Assembly (NCBI GenBank): GCA_031835245.1
Contig: JAVKOQ010000059.1
Coordinates: 168,501-232,500, forward strand
Length of the DNA: 64,000 nucleotides
Source of the DNA: Balamuthia mandrillaris
Taxonomy: Eukaryota > Discosea > Longamoebia > Balamuthiidae
Direction: 5' to 3'
Part shown: positions 1 through 10,234 of the stretch, in pieces
How the letters are laid out: each line of letters starts with the position of its first letter
Position numbering within the stretch: position 1 is the first letter of the stretch
Notes under the pieces: model-generated
Seen by the model: the letters and a program-made list of their open reading frames with translations, nothing else
Database searches by the model: none
What the model was told of the DNA's origin: nothing
Translations under genes and position numbers: made by a program

Positions 1-1090
1 GCACGGAGCTTCGCTTCCGGTATGATCATCCTACTACTGTTTTTTTTTTGGCTGCAGAATAAAAAGGCTCGGGCCTTGTTTTAGGAGAGGAAGTCGTTAC
101 GGGGCCTGCTCGGATCACAAGGATCAGTCGTGTCGTCTTGACAAAAAGGTCGAGCGTTCAGGAACGCTTGATCTACGTGTGTTTTACTGCTTTTGCTGAC
201 ATAGCCCAGATCAAAAGTGCTGAGGAGGTGCACAAACTGAGAAGTGTTTTATTGAGCTGCAGCTTTTGTGCTCTCAGACTGCAGAGGACGGCGAGTGGGC
301 TGCAACTTAGCAAAAGAAGCTGTGAAGGGACTAAAGCGGCGCTACGCAGCAAAATTTGGTGGGGAAAAAAAAGGACAACACTTTGCCTTCTCTGCTATTT
401 TAGCTGGTGGCAATTTCTGTCAACTGCTTTGCTTTAGTGAAGGGATGTGTAATGGAACCTAGGAAGCCATTCTCCCACTTGCTTTATGCTATAGCTTCCT
501 GGGTTCCACTACACGTCCCTTCTTCCTCCTCACATTGCTTTTGTACTGCCTCTATCCAACAGTTTACATCTACTATAAATCTGTTTCCATTCAACTTGAT
601 TTTTGGTGTAGGCCTTGGTGAGGAGCTTGGTGAAGAGAAGGTGGCGTTGCTTTCTTTCTGGAGCTGCCTTTTTCACCATGTCTTGGCTTCTTGCATAATT
701 TTTTCCAAAAATTACACTTTTGTGATATATCACAAAAGACAAATACATGCAGCTGCATTAGTTGACAGAAATTTTTTTCATAAAAACAAGAACAAAAAAT
801 AAGAAGTGTGTAAAAAGAAAACAATAACAGGAGATGTACCTTGCTGGAAAGTGCATGAACCGTAGTCCTCCATATTTTTGTGCCCATGCATCATGCCTTG
901 TTCTTCCTTATGGCCGCTGCTTCCAAGGAAAAAATTCATCAAGTCTAAACAGACATGAGAAGAGCTACCAGTTCCACTTCTGATCCAAAGATTGCAGCAC
1001 TTGTGTATCCATTCCACCAGAACAGAGGACTGGGAAAAAACATGATGACCCAACGTTTGTCTGACTGGTCATAGTAGTTGTAATACAGAT
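1..1090. other. AT-rich stretch, no supported gene
   Basis: Short open frames occur on both strands, but none shows a recognisable domain, a good start context or matching splice sites. The stretch carries several poly-T and poly-A runs, and a TGTCGTC motif at 131-137 like the one found upstream of several genes in this window. It may be the flank or the degenerate 5' part of the transposase relic that follows. Confidence 0.5.
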
Positions 1091-1099
1091 TGGAGGGAG

Positions 1100-2825
1100 G
1101 AAGAAGGAATCATGAGAGAGAAGAGCATACCAAATGCCTGACTGGTTGCAAGTATTGTAATGAGAACACAGAGAAAAACCAAATGAAAGAAGAGCTTGAG
1201 CAGGCAAGAACAGAGAAGTTGATCCAGAGATTAGCCAAACATGAATAGAGATTACAAAGGCTTGTTTTGAAAGAGCAAGCAACAATGATCTTCTAAACAG
1301 TGTCAAGAAGCTCTTTGATGCCTATCATATCCTCTACACTTTCTTCAAAACATAGTTGGATCAATGAATAAGCAGGAAAACACTTGAACTAGAGTTAAGA
1401 AGCGAACTTAATGCAATCAACAAAGTGGCAAAAAACGGAATGAAGGTAATGATAAATGACAAGGAAGTGAAAGCAAACCTCTTTTTGACAGTGGACCTTA
1501 AAGCATTGAAGGAGATAAGTGGAATGAACTCCTTTTATGCAAGTAACATGAAGTATTGCTGCTTTTGGTGTTTTGCAAAAAGAAAACATATCAGACAACA
1601 AGTAGTATTCAAAGAAAAAATACAGTTTTGAACAGCAGCAAAAGCAATAAGTCTCTTACCAAACATAAACACAAAAAACTTCAACAAAAGTGGGCAGAGA
1701 TAATAGAAGAAGAAAAACAACATCCAGGCCTCATGATTTAGAAATCAATTGAGCATCTAAAAGCATCAACACAAAAAACATCAGCAAAAAAGCATTGTGG
1801 AATAATGAACAAACCTCTACTTTTCTTTTTACCTGAATAAGTTATTCCTTGTCTTCTTCACTTGGTGATGGGAATTGTGTGAAAGATGTTGAAGAAAACC
1901 ATGGAACTGTTATACCACTCTCCCATAATACCTATCCCTATCTCTCCTTGTATATATATCTCTTTCTTTCATTTTATTAAAGGTCTTTTCCCTACACCTA
2001 TCGAGTTGGTGTCCATTAGGTTGTTTCCCTACTAACCTTATTACAGAACTTGTTGATGAGAAAGATGAAGAACTGCAACAGCTTCTCGTCATAGTATTTG
2101 AAAGCATGGACATACATTTATCTGACAAAGAAGGAATGAATATGAAAGAACAGATAAAGGACAGTCGTTTGAACCAAACTGAGTACTTACACATTTTAGA
2201 GAATTATTAAAAGCTACTTAATTGTTTTGGAAAGTTAGAAGAAGAAGAAGAAGAAGAAGAACAAGAACAAGAAGAACAAGAAAAAGAAGAAGACAAACAA
2301 CAACAGCAGCAAAAGGAAAAAGAAAAGGAACAGGAAGAGAAAAAGATGAAAGAAGAAATACCTGATGAAGAAAGTGACTTTCACATTTTTGAGAGCTTGG
2401 TTCCATTGGTTCTTTGTTTTAACAATGGTGATGGCAATGGTGATGGCAATGGTGATGGTGATGGCAATGGTGATGGTGATGATGATGGCAATGGTGATGG
2501 CAACAGTGACAGTAACAGCAATGATAAAGAGAAAGAGGAAGAGAAAGAAAAGGAGAAGAAAAATAGGAAAAAAGTTAGTCTTAAAGAAAAGCAACAGCAG
2601 GAGCATTCACAATCACAACAAGATTCTACACTAGAAGCATTGAGAAAGATACGGAAAGCATGGCAAATGTTTCATCATACATGTGTATTGGCACTGCAAG
2701 AGAATATTGATATTTCAAGTGATGAATGGGAGAAAGAAGCAGCTCAATTCAAATATGCCTTCTTCAAAGCATGGAGCCCAGAGGACTGGACTACTTATAT
2801 GCATATTTTTGTTACACACAACAGG
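1100..2825 (+). pseudogene. Broken RAG1-like (DDE) transposase relic
   Basis: Three short conserved blocks sit in the right order but in shifting frames. At 1410-1631 a frame reads toward DLKALKEISGMN and a C-x-x-C (FWC, about 1560-1571). At 1841-1864 a different frame reads VIPCLLHL, with in-frame stops on both sides. At 2793-2819 the frame reads TYMHIFVTH. In RAG1, Transib and ProtoRAG-type transposases this order surrounds a zinc-binding Cys pair, a catalytic Asp in a D-x-L-H motif, and a region before the catalytic Glu. Here the Asp position is Cys, stops and frame changes are frequent (for example TAA at 2208-2210), and the match ends before the Glu. A polypyrimidine-AG at 2046 looks like an old intron end. 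The family call is from memory of the motifs; the degenerate state is directly visible. Confidence 0.5.
2425..2530. repeat. GGTGAT/GGCAAT hexanucleotide-like repeat
   Basis: Imperfect tandem GGTGATGGCAAT units that would read as alternating Gly-Asp-Gly-Asn in the frame of the transposase relic. It separates a Glu-rich run (2236-2350) from the block ending in YMHIFVTH. Such low-complexity expansion inside a decaying gene suggests replication slippage after loss of constraint. Confidence 0.75.
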
Positions 2826-2876
2826 CCGTCTGCTTCCCTCTTCGAATTCTGCTTTGCTATTCTTTTTTTTTAACAG

Positions 2877-2884
2877 TGTCGACA
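2877..2884. promoter_or_regulatory. TGTCGACA palindrome upstream of small ORF
   Basis: A perfect 8-nt palindrome within GTGTCGACATG, 141 nt before the ATG at 3025. The same core occurs twice at 24647-24665 and once at 52318-52325, each time upstream of a well-supported gene. It is therefore listed as a candidate promoter element and as weak support for the ORF that follows. Confidence 0.3.
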
Positions 2885-3024
2885 TGAGAAGCAGTCATTT
2901 ACCAAAGATAGGTAATTGTCTACAAATACGGCTGGATTTTTCTCCTGCCACGTAAGCTTTTCCTCCGCAGTATGACTCTAGATAAAAGAGTGAGCAGGGA
3001 AAGGCGGAGAGGAAACGGAACGAA

Positions 3025-3249
3025 ATGACTACTCCTGCACCCTCTGGCTCCGCCAGCTCAACCGCGAACCAACCCTCCCCTGTTGGCGGCCTCACCGGGT
3101 GGCTTTCGACCCTGTGGCAATTGATCTATCCACCAGCTCAACACAGAATGCTATTGGAACAGCTTGAACGAGCATCCCAGGAGGACGAACAGAGATGGAG
3201 ACAACGGGTAGCAGCCCAGGGATCGGGGCTCTTCCGCTCAGAAAAGTGA
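3025..3249 (+). CDS. Small hypothetical protein, 74 aa
   Basis: A short intronless frame from ATG to TGA with clearly richer base composition than the AT-rich DNA on both sides. The product begins with a Thr/Ser/Pro/Ala stretch. It continues with a hydrophobic segment around GLTGWLSTLWQLIY (residues 22-36), then a Glu/Gln/Arg-rich amphipathic C-terminus (residues 42-74). That layout suits a small membrane-associated protein, but I recognise no family. The opposite strand has an overlapping frame of similar size that looks less protein-like. A TGTCGACA element lies 141 nt upstream, and the leader just before the ATG is purine-rich, as at other genes here. It could also be chance. Confidence 0.4.
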   Translation: MTTPAPSGSASSTANQPSPVGGLTGWLSTLWQLIYPPAQHRMLLEQLERASQEDEQRWRQRVAAQGSGLFRSEK

Positions 3250-3829
3250 TGTGATTGGGTCGAAGACGGATGCTCCCTCCTTCGGTTTCTTCACCTCAAA
3301 CATATGTTATCGGTGAAAGTCACAGATAAAAAAAAACAGGAGGTTGAGTTTTTATTTCCGTTCAAAGAACCGCTGAGATTGGACTCGTCAGTAAGCAAAA
3401 CAACACATGTCCTTATCCCTCGAAGCTCGAAGCCACTACTGCATTGGCCGGTCGTTCAGCTAGCTTCACGGGCGAGCCTCGGGTTCCCCCTCATAACTCA
3501 TTTCCGGTAGTCGCTAAACCGTTGAACGATGGCGAATGTGGCAAGTTGGTACCAAAAAATTGCCAAAAAACGCCAAATGCCTGGCGCTCCGTGGCATCAG
3601 CGCCACATAGACAAAAAGTTCATCGCGCAATACGTGGCTTGGCACCGGCGGTGACGTGTGTGGCTTGGTGGAGCTTTGTCCAGGTTTTCGCAGTAGCAGA
3701 AGAAAGAGCCATTTGGGAAAACAAAACAAAACAGACAGACAGACGGAACTGGTGCGAGAAGGAGGGAGGAACAGCGGTGGTGGTCGGCACTCTTGTATGT
3801 AAATAGTGTCCAACACTGAGGAAAGCGTG
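3250..3829. other. Intergenic region, promoter side of the ankyrin gene
   Basis: About 580 nt with no supported gene on either strand. Short frames on both strands have no recognisable content. A TGACGTG sequence near 3653 and a CAGA run near 3735 are the only notable local patterns. Confidence 0.5.
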
Positions 3830-4505
3830 ATGCAAAACGGCAAGCGGCCCCGCCACCGCCCGCTGGGGAGCAGCGAGAGCGACGAGGAGAATCTTAACTT
3901 GGAGTGCTACCCCGAGGGGGAAGAGGAGGAGGAAGAGGAGGAAGCGAAAAAGCAGACCACGACGATCGCAGGGGGAGGTTGCGCCTTCCTGTCCTTCATT
4001 CATGGAGGCTCTAAGCAGGCGCAACAAGCGCTGCGGCTGATGGAAACGGGAACGCTGGACGTTAACGCCAGAGATGAAGCTGGTTGGACACTCCTTCATG
4101 TATGCGCTTTCACGTCTCCTTTTTCTGCTTGAGATTTCAGATTTTCGCTTACGCTGAAACCATAACAGTACGCCAGTTATCAAAAGGATCATGCCTTCGT
4201 TGCCAGCCTGTTGGGGTTAGGAGCTGACCCTAACCTTCGCGACTCTGCTGGATACACTCCACTCATGTATAACTTCTCTCCTTCGTTGTCTCTCTGTTTC
4301 CATGTTTGTGTCTGTCTCTCTCTCTCTGTCTCTCTCTCTCTCTCTCTGTCTCTCTGTCTCTCTGTCTCTCTGTCTCTCTGCTCTCTCTGTCTCTCTGTCT
4401 CTCTGTCTCTCTGTCTCTCTGTCTCTCTGTCTCTCTGTCTCTCTGTCTCTCTCTCTGTCTCTCTGTCTCTCTGTCTCTCTGTCTCTCTGTCTCTCTGTCT
4501 CTCTG

Positions 4506-4573
<68 letters not shown>

Positions 4574-4694
4574 GTCTCTGTCTCTGTCTCTGTCTCTGTC
4601 TCTGTCTCTGTCTCTGTCTCTGTCTCTGTCTCTGTCTCTGTCTCTGTCTCTGTCTCTGTCTCTGTCTCTGTCTCTGTCTCTGTCTCTGTCTCTG

Positions 4695-4730
<36 letters not shown>

Positions 4731-6499
4731 TCTGTCTCTCTCGCTGTCTCTCTCTCTCTGTTGTTGTGACGCAATTCTTGCTTACAATGAATGTTAGGTG
4801 GGCAGCCCAAAACAAAGATAAGAAAACAACATCATTATTGATCGCTCATAACGCAAACCCCTATACTGAGGACTTTTTCGGTTGCAGTCCCATTCAAGTT
4901 GTGCCGAAGGACTCTGCTCTCCATCGCTTGATGATGCGCAGCTCCTTTACTCCACCAACAAAGCAAAGTTCTCTCTCATCTCGCTCTTCTTCACTCTCAT
5001 CGCCTTCTTCTCCCACGTTTTCTTCCTCGCTTTCCCGTTCTTCTTCATCTCCCACTCTTTTGTCTCTCAATGCATCTTCTTCCTCCGCTTCTTCGTCTTC
5101 TTCAAAAACTACACCCCCTGCTGTACCGTCTCCCTCTAGCCTCAAGCAAATCCGAAAACACACCCAAAACTTGTGGAAACTGACGAAAGGCACAATGACC
5201 ACCCAAATCATGATCCTGTTCTTTCAGTTTTGTCTCTGTCTCCTGGTGGAGATCTTCCAGGACGACCTAAAGCGTGCTCTGCAATGGGCGCTCTTCCTGG
5301 CTCCCTTTCGCTTCATCTTCTCTTTTGTCTACAACACCATCTCCAATTTTATACACTTTATCGTATATTTTTTAGGTTGTTACAATCTGGCCGAATATCT
5401 TCACGCCTTGCTTCACGACTCTGTTCTCCCTCTACTCTCCTCTACTTTTACTCGCATGCTGCAAGCCTCTGTCTTTCTTCTCCGGCCACTCTTCATCGTG
5501 TTGAAAGGGCTCATCTTTCCGCTTATCCGCTTCTTGGCTGGTCAACTCGCCTTCTTACTTCGTCCCATCTACCTCCTGATTGCTCCTCGCCTACAGGCAG
5601 CCCTCCAAGTACTCTTTGGCTACCTCTACCTCCTCAGCAAGCCCATTTGGAATGCTCTCTGGAATGTGCTGCAAGCGCAGCTCGAACCGAAGAACATTCT
5701 CCGCAAGTTGGCCTTTCCTTTCGTCATCGTCTTCTCCAAAGTGCAGAGTTATCTCCTCCCAACTAACTTGCTTTATGCGGTGGAGCGGCGCGTGGCCTCC
5801 TTTCTCGGCTTGGAGCCGGATGAGGACCGCATGTCCCGAGAGGAGACCAACAAAAACACCGCGCTCGCCCTCATTATCTCCTTCTCCTTCCTATGTGAGG
5901 CCTTCATTCTTCTCTTTGGCTACATTTGGAAACTTCTCTTCATCGCTCTCCATTTTTATCTCCTATACTTTCCTTTCGATCCGTTTTTACAAACCTCACC
6001 AACTTCTTCTACCACATCTTCTTTACTTGCGAACACAACTACAATTATGACGAAAGAGGAGTGGTGGCACCCGGTTGCAGCCTTGTTGTGGAATTATGCA
6101 CAGGACGAGGATCTGTTCACGTGGAAAGTGGATTTGGATCACCATCACTTTGGCATTTTGGGACTGGTCTTTGCCATTGGGTTGGTCATGGCTTTGGCCT
6201 TTCTCTATGCCGTTGTTTGGCTGTGCTTCATCCTGTTGCAGTCTGTCTGGAGGATGCTGTCTTCTTGTTGTGCTATTGTGCTACGACGAGGAGGAACCAC
6301 GAATACACAAGGAGGCAGAGCAACAACAACGTCAACAAACCGAAGGGACGGAGAAGAAGAGGAACGAGAAGGAGAAGCGGAAGCAGAAGAAAGAAGAAGA
6401 GAGAAAGAGAAAGCTGATGAGCTGATATCAAGCAATGGACTACACCGCGAAGCACGCGGATTGTTTTGGCGACGAGGAGGCAAGAAGCGGAATACTTAA
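3830..6499 (+). CDS. Ankyrin-repeat multi-pass membrane protein, 689 aa
   Basis: Exons 3830-4099, 4169-4266 and 4798-6499 join in phase. The N-terminus is acidic (poly-Glu, residues 25-40). Ankyrin repeats follow (about residues 60-155): WTLLH joins across intron 1, and TPLM joins WAAQN across intron 2, matching the ankyrin consensus. A Ser-rich linker (about 165-215) leads to many hydrophobic segments (about 235-585), suggesting a multi-pass membrane region. The C-terminus is a charged Arg/Glu/Lys tail. Intron 2 is 531 nt of (CT/GTCTCT)n with no stop in frame, so an unspliced reading would insert a Ser/Leu/Val repeat; the clean ankyrin join argues that it is spliced. The gene converges with the dehydrogenase gene, 64 nt apart. 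Ankyrin-palmitoyltransferases were considered, but no DHHC motif is seen. Exact function unknown. Confidence 0.8.
4311..4760. repeat. 450-nt CT / GTCTCT microsatellite in intron 2
   Basis: Nearly pure (CT)n with interspersed GTCTCT units, inside an intron of the ankyrin membrane gene. It is the longest of many intronic CT tracts in the window and, like the others, reads CT on the sense strand. Confidence 0.95.
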
Positions 6500-6563
6500 G
6501 GAAGAAGAGAAGGAGAATAATATGTATAAGTCTTGTATCTCATTTTGCAACATTCTTTTTTCT

Positions 6564-8698
6564 TTATTGACCATTATCAACAGTGATCCGAAAGTGTTCC
6601 TGCGCCTCCTCCAGTTCCTTCTGTCGCCTCTCTTCATCCCACCGCAGCTCCTCCGCCATCAGCTGCACCACACGAGGTAACGCCCGCAACGTGGCTGCGT
6701 TATCCAACAGAGCCAAGCGGATCCGTCTCTCCAAAAAGTCGACAGCGGTCACGCAATACTCGTTACGAATGGCGTGAAGCACTTCCGCCTCCAAGAAAGG
6801 ATAGTTTGGTAGCAACAATAGCGAAGAAGAAGCAGAAGAAGCAGAAGCAGAAGCGATTTCAGCAACTTTCCAGGCTTGATCGCCATAAGCACGATTGAGA
6901 TGCTCGGCCACAGCGTGGAGAAAGGTTTTGTCTTTACCACCAAGCTCTTTCTCAAGAAGCGTTTGGAAGAGGGCCGGGTAGTCCTTTTGGATTCCTTCCA
7001 CGTAGTCAGGATTGTACTCGACCGCTCCCACTAGTTTCAGCTCTTCGGTCACAGGGTTCTCCTTTCCGCTCTGTGCTATCTCTTCATAACGTTTCAATCT
7101 ATCTTCATTCTTGTCCGTCTTGACCTTCTCATTGGCGAGGAGCACGTCGACAACCGCGTGATAAACGATATCCTCGCTCATCTTTCGATACGTGGTCCAC
7201 TTTCCTCCAATAATGGTCATCAACTTGGAGGGACTGGTATAGATGGCATGCTCGCGGCTCATGCTGGCTGTGTCTTTGGCCTCTTCCGCTTTTTTCAAGG
7301 GGCGAATGCCGGACCAAGCGCTGAGAACGTCGGAACGAGAGACCTTTTGGTTAAAGTTCTCGTTGATGTGGCGGAGGATGTAGTCGATCTCCTCCTGTTT
7401 GGGACGAGGATTGTTGGTAATGTTGCAAGGTCCGTCCGTCGTTCCTGCTAATGTTTTGTCTGTCGTTTTGTTGGTTAGTGTTTGGATTGAGTACAGAAAA
7501 TAAGGAAGAGGCAAAGAGACAAAACGTACTGTGCCAAGGCAACAAGAACACAACACGCCTGTCCGAGGTCTTGGTGATGAGCAACCCTTCGGTGGGAGGC
7601 GTGAACCGTCCATCCAACACAATATGCGTGCCAGCGCTGGCTTGCAAAACCCTCTTTCCCGTCGGGTCATCCATCAACCTGATCTCGTCCGCGAAATGGC
7701 CAGCTGCATTGATAACCGCCTTGGCTCTCACCTCAAACCTCCTTCCGGTCAGCTGGTCTTCCACAACCGCTCCGCTCACCACTCTGTCTTTGGCCACCCC
7801 CTTTGCCTCTCCTCCTCCATTCACCGCCACATCGATCTCCTCATGAAGAATATCGACCGCCTTCACTCGGTTGACCGCAACGGCCCCGCGAGAGATGGCC
7901 GTCATGATGAGCGCCAGGTCAAAGCGAGCGTCATCAAACTGACCGTCGTAATAGACCACCGCTCCGTGCAGGCCCTCCGGTTGGATCTGAGGAAAGTGCT
8001 GGAGGGCCTGGCCGCTGGTGAGAAAATAGCTGTTGTGGATGTGCGGATAGGCTATCCAGTCGTAGAGCTTCAGCTGGAGCAGGCTGGGCAGCAGGTCCGA
8101 CCAGGAGTAGATGGGAGTGAGAATGGGGATGGGGTTGGTCAGGTGTGGGGCCTGCTGGAAGAGGTTCCATCGCTCGTGCAAGGCCTCTCTCACCAAGGAG
8201 AATTGGCTGTAGTCCCATCTGTCGATGGCTTTCTTTAAATCTGATGGAAGCAGGAGAGAGAAGTGAAAGGGAAGAAGGAAGGAAGGGTGAGAAGAAGAAG
8301 AAGAACAAGAACAGAACAAGAACAAGAAGAAGCAGAAGAACAAGAACAAGAGGAGAAAGCGTACAACGAACGCCGCCGTGAAGCAATTTAGTGCTACGGC
8401 TGGAGGTGCCAGCGGCAAAGTCGTCCATCTCCACGAGAGCCACTTTGAGGCCGCGCACGGTGGCGTCCAAGGCCGCTCCCGCTCCGGTGGCACCGCCGCC
8501 AACGATCAAGAGGTCAAAGTCCTGCCCGTCCTCGAGCTGCCGCAGCAGGGCCTGGCGGGAGGGCAGCGTGGGCGGGAGGGAGCGTCCCGTGCCGGTGGCG
8601 CCTTTGCTGACGGGGTCGTGAAGGTTCTTCCACGACATATAAGGGAGCATGCCCACTGCCACGAAGATGGCAGCTATCCAAAGCCACTTTTGCTTCAT
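6564..8698 (-). CDS. GPD2: FAD-dependent glycerol-3-phosphate dehydrogenase, mitochondrial type
   Basis: Exons on the minus strand are 8698-8365, 8240-7530 and 7459-6564, giving 646 aa. The enzyme oxidises glycerol 3-phosphate to dihydroxyacetone phosphate at the inner mitochondrial membrane and passes electrons to ubiquinone. A hydrophobic N-terminal segment (residues 4-20) can act as anchor or import signal. The FAD-binding fold shows [18 protein letters not shown] (about 62-79), then [16 protein letters not shown], and SAWSGIRPL with [10 protein letters not shown] farther on. HGGVR-YL joins across intron 1 and [15 protein letters not shown] across intron 2, both as in the family. The C-terminal domain is present, but I see no EF-hands, unlike animal GPD2. 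A Ser/Ala insertion lies near residue 560. Confidence 0.95.
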
Positions 8699-9089
8699 CT
8701 GTATGTGCTGTGTGCTTGTAACGTTTAAACTTTTTTTTTTCTTTATTTGTTAATTCTTTTTTGTTGTTTTTTTAGGTGGATTAAGGATCCAATCACGATC
8801 GTGAAATGGGTGGAAAGTGGAGGGAAAGTTGAAGGAAATGTAATCGAAAGTGTTTGGATTAGTCGACGTAAATTCGCCACGGTTCGACGCCCGGCGCTAG
8901 CGTTTTTTTTTTTGAAAAGAGGATAGACGATCTTTGCGTTACCAGGACAGCTGCATTGTTTTCAATCTCTCACTGATCCAACAAGAGACCGTCTTGTTAG
9001 TCCTACAGACAATGACAAAAGCCCGATCAGTTTTACAACGGTAAACAAACTGAAAGAGTGCACCCTTTCTCTGGTGTTGGTAATGCGGG
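8699..9089. other. Intergenic region upstream of glycerol-3-phosphate dehydrogenase
   Basis: 391 nt between two minus-strand genes. It contains poly-T runs, a 12-nt palindrome TCACGATCGTGA near 8794, and a GC-rich patch around 8880-8900. No gene is supported. It presumably holds the promoter of the dehydrogenase. Confidence 0.5.
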
Positions 9090-9997
9090 TCAATGAGGAA
9101 AGCCCATCTCTTCATCATCGGTTCCAGAGGTTGAGTGCGCTTCCATCATCAGGCTGGCCAACAGCCGGTTCTCCTCGTCTTGTCGGGATGGCGATGAAGA
9201 CAGCAACGTCGAGTTAAGCGATGCATGTTCTTGAGGGGAAGCAAAAGTTGAAGGAGAAAATGACGATGAAGGAGCAGAAGGAGAAGATAAAACTGAACGC
9301 AAGAGCTCAGTGGCAGAGGTTGATGAAGTGGGAGAAGATGAGAGATGGTGAAGACTCAAGGAAGAAGTAGAAAAAGACCCTGAAGAAGAAGAAGAAGAAG
9401 AACAAGAAGAAAGGATTGAAGAAGGTGATGACAACGAAGAAGTGGAAGCACGCAGTGAAACAGAAGAAGGGGAAGAGGGAGAAGATGAGAAAGCAGAGGC
9501 AGAAGAGGGCAAGGACTCGTTTCCTCGTAGGTAGCCGAGGAGGAAGGCAAATTCTTCTTCACTGAGCACTTTATCTGCAATGGACGCCTGCTGCTGAGCT
9601 CCTTTGTCCGGGGATAGGCTCTCCTCTTTCTGCAATAAAAGGTGTGTAAGCACTCCTTGCATGCAGAAAGGGGGAGGGGAGATGAAAACCTGAACGGCCA
9701 CCCCAAAGGAAGCGTTTGCCAGGACTGCTGAAGTATCAATCGGATGGTCGTTCAGAAGAAAGTCGCCAACATCAGCAGTGTCTAAAGGATAGGGACACTT
9801 TTTTTGTGTGAAAAAAACAAACAAACCCAGTCAGTCCCTCCCCCCTTAACCCACCACCACTACCACCGGCAAAGGGAGGGCGATACCTGAGGACACAGCA
9901 ACACCGCCTCGACAAAGTTGATATGATAGGGACGAAGAGCCACCACACCGCCGCCTTGACATCGCGGGCAAAGCTGTCCTTTGCGCGCCGTTGCCAT
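9090..9997 (-). CDS. Small protein with USPL1-like zinc-binding N-terminus, 252 aa
   Basis: Exons are 9997-9887, 9797-9690 and 9629-9090, all phase 0. The first 80 residues show C-P-R-C, then LRPYHINFVEAVLLC, then CPYPLD. This C-x2-C ... C-x-x-C-x-YPL layout is what I recall from the N-terminal zinc motif of the SUMO peptidase USPL1 and related small proteins. No peptidase domain follows. The rest is a short helical stretch (VLSEEEFAFLLGYLRG) and a long Ser-rich tail ending in acidic residues. Its role could be nuclear and linked to SUMO or Cajal bodies, by analogy only. Start at 9997 because the motif begins immediately after it. Confidence 0.7.
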
Positions 9998-10066
9998 TTT
10001 TTTTTGTGGTCAGGGATGGTTCAGGTCGTCACGGAATCTAATAAGTTCGTCGGCTGAAATTATTAC

Positions 10067-10075
10067 ATGACGACA
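10067..10075. promoter_or_regulatory. ATGACGACA element
   Basis: Seen within TTACATGACGACACGAAT, about 70 nt upstream of the start at 9997 of the minus-strand zinc-protein gene. It matches the elements at 11200-11211 and 36692-36705. Confidence 0.35.
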
Positions 10076-10106
10076 CGAATAATTAAAACATGATATCCAG
10101 GCAGCA

Positions 10107-10223
10107 TTCCCTCCTTCTTCCTCCTGCCATCATGCAAGTTGCCGACGCCCTGAGCAAGCCGAAGAGGATGGATGGCAGATGGACGCATGGACGGCACTCC
10201 CTCCTTCTTCCTCATGCCATCAT
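10107..10223. repeat. 27-nt direct repeat, 90 nt apart
   Basis: The sequence around CCCTCCTTCTTCCTC followed by NTGCCATCAT occurs at 10107-10133 and again at 10197-10223 with few differences. It lies just downstream of the GST stop codon and may be a local duplication in the 3' untranslated region. Confidence 0.6.
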
Positions 10224-10234
10224 CATCATCGTCA

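Noticed and set aside
2235-2606. Minus-strand poly-Leu/Phe ORF
   Set aside because: Complement of the Glu-rich and Gly-Asp repeat parts of the transposase relic; no domain.
4189-4815. Long Ser/Leu/Val and Arg/Asp/Glu repeat frames on both strands
   Set aside because: They are translations of the CT/GTCTCT intron repeat. The flanking exons splice to a normal ankyrin repeat.
8876-8902. B-box-like GGTTCGACGCC near a poly-T run, possible pol III gene
   Set aside because: No A box at a suitable distance and no T-arm pairing.
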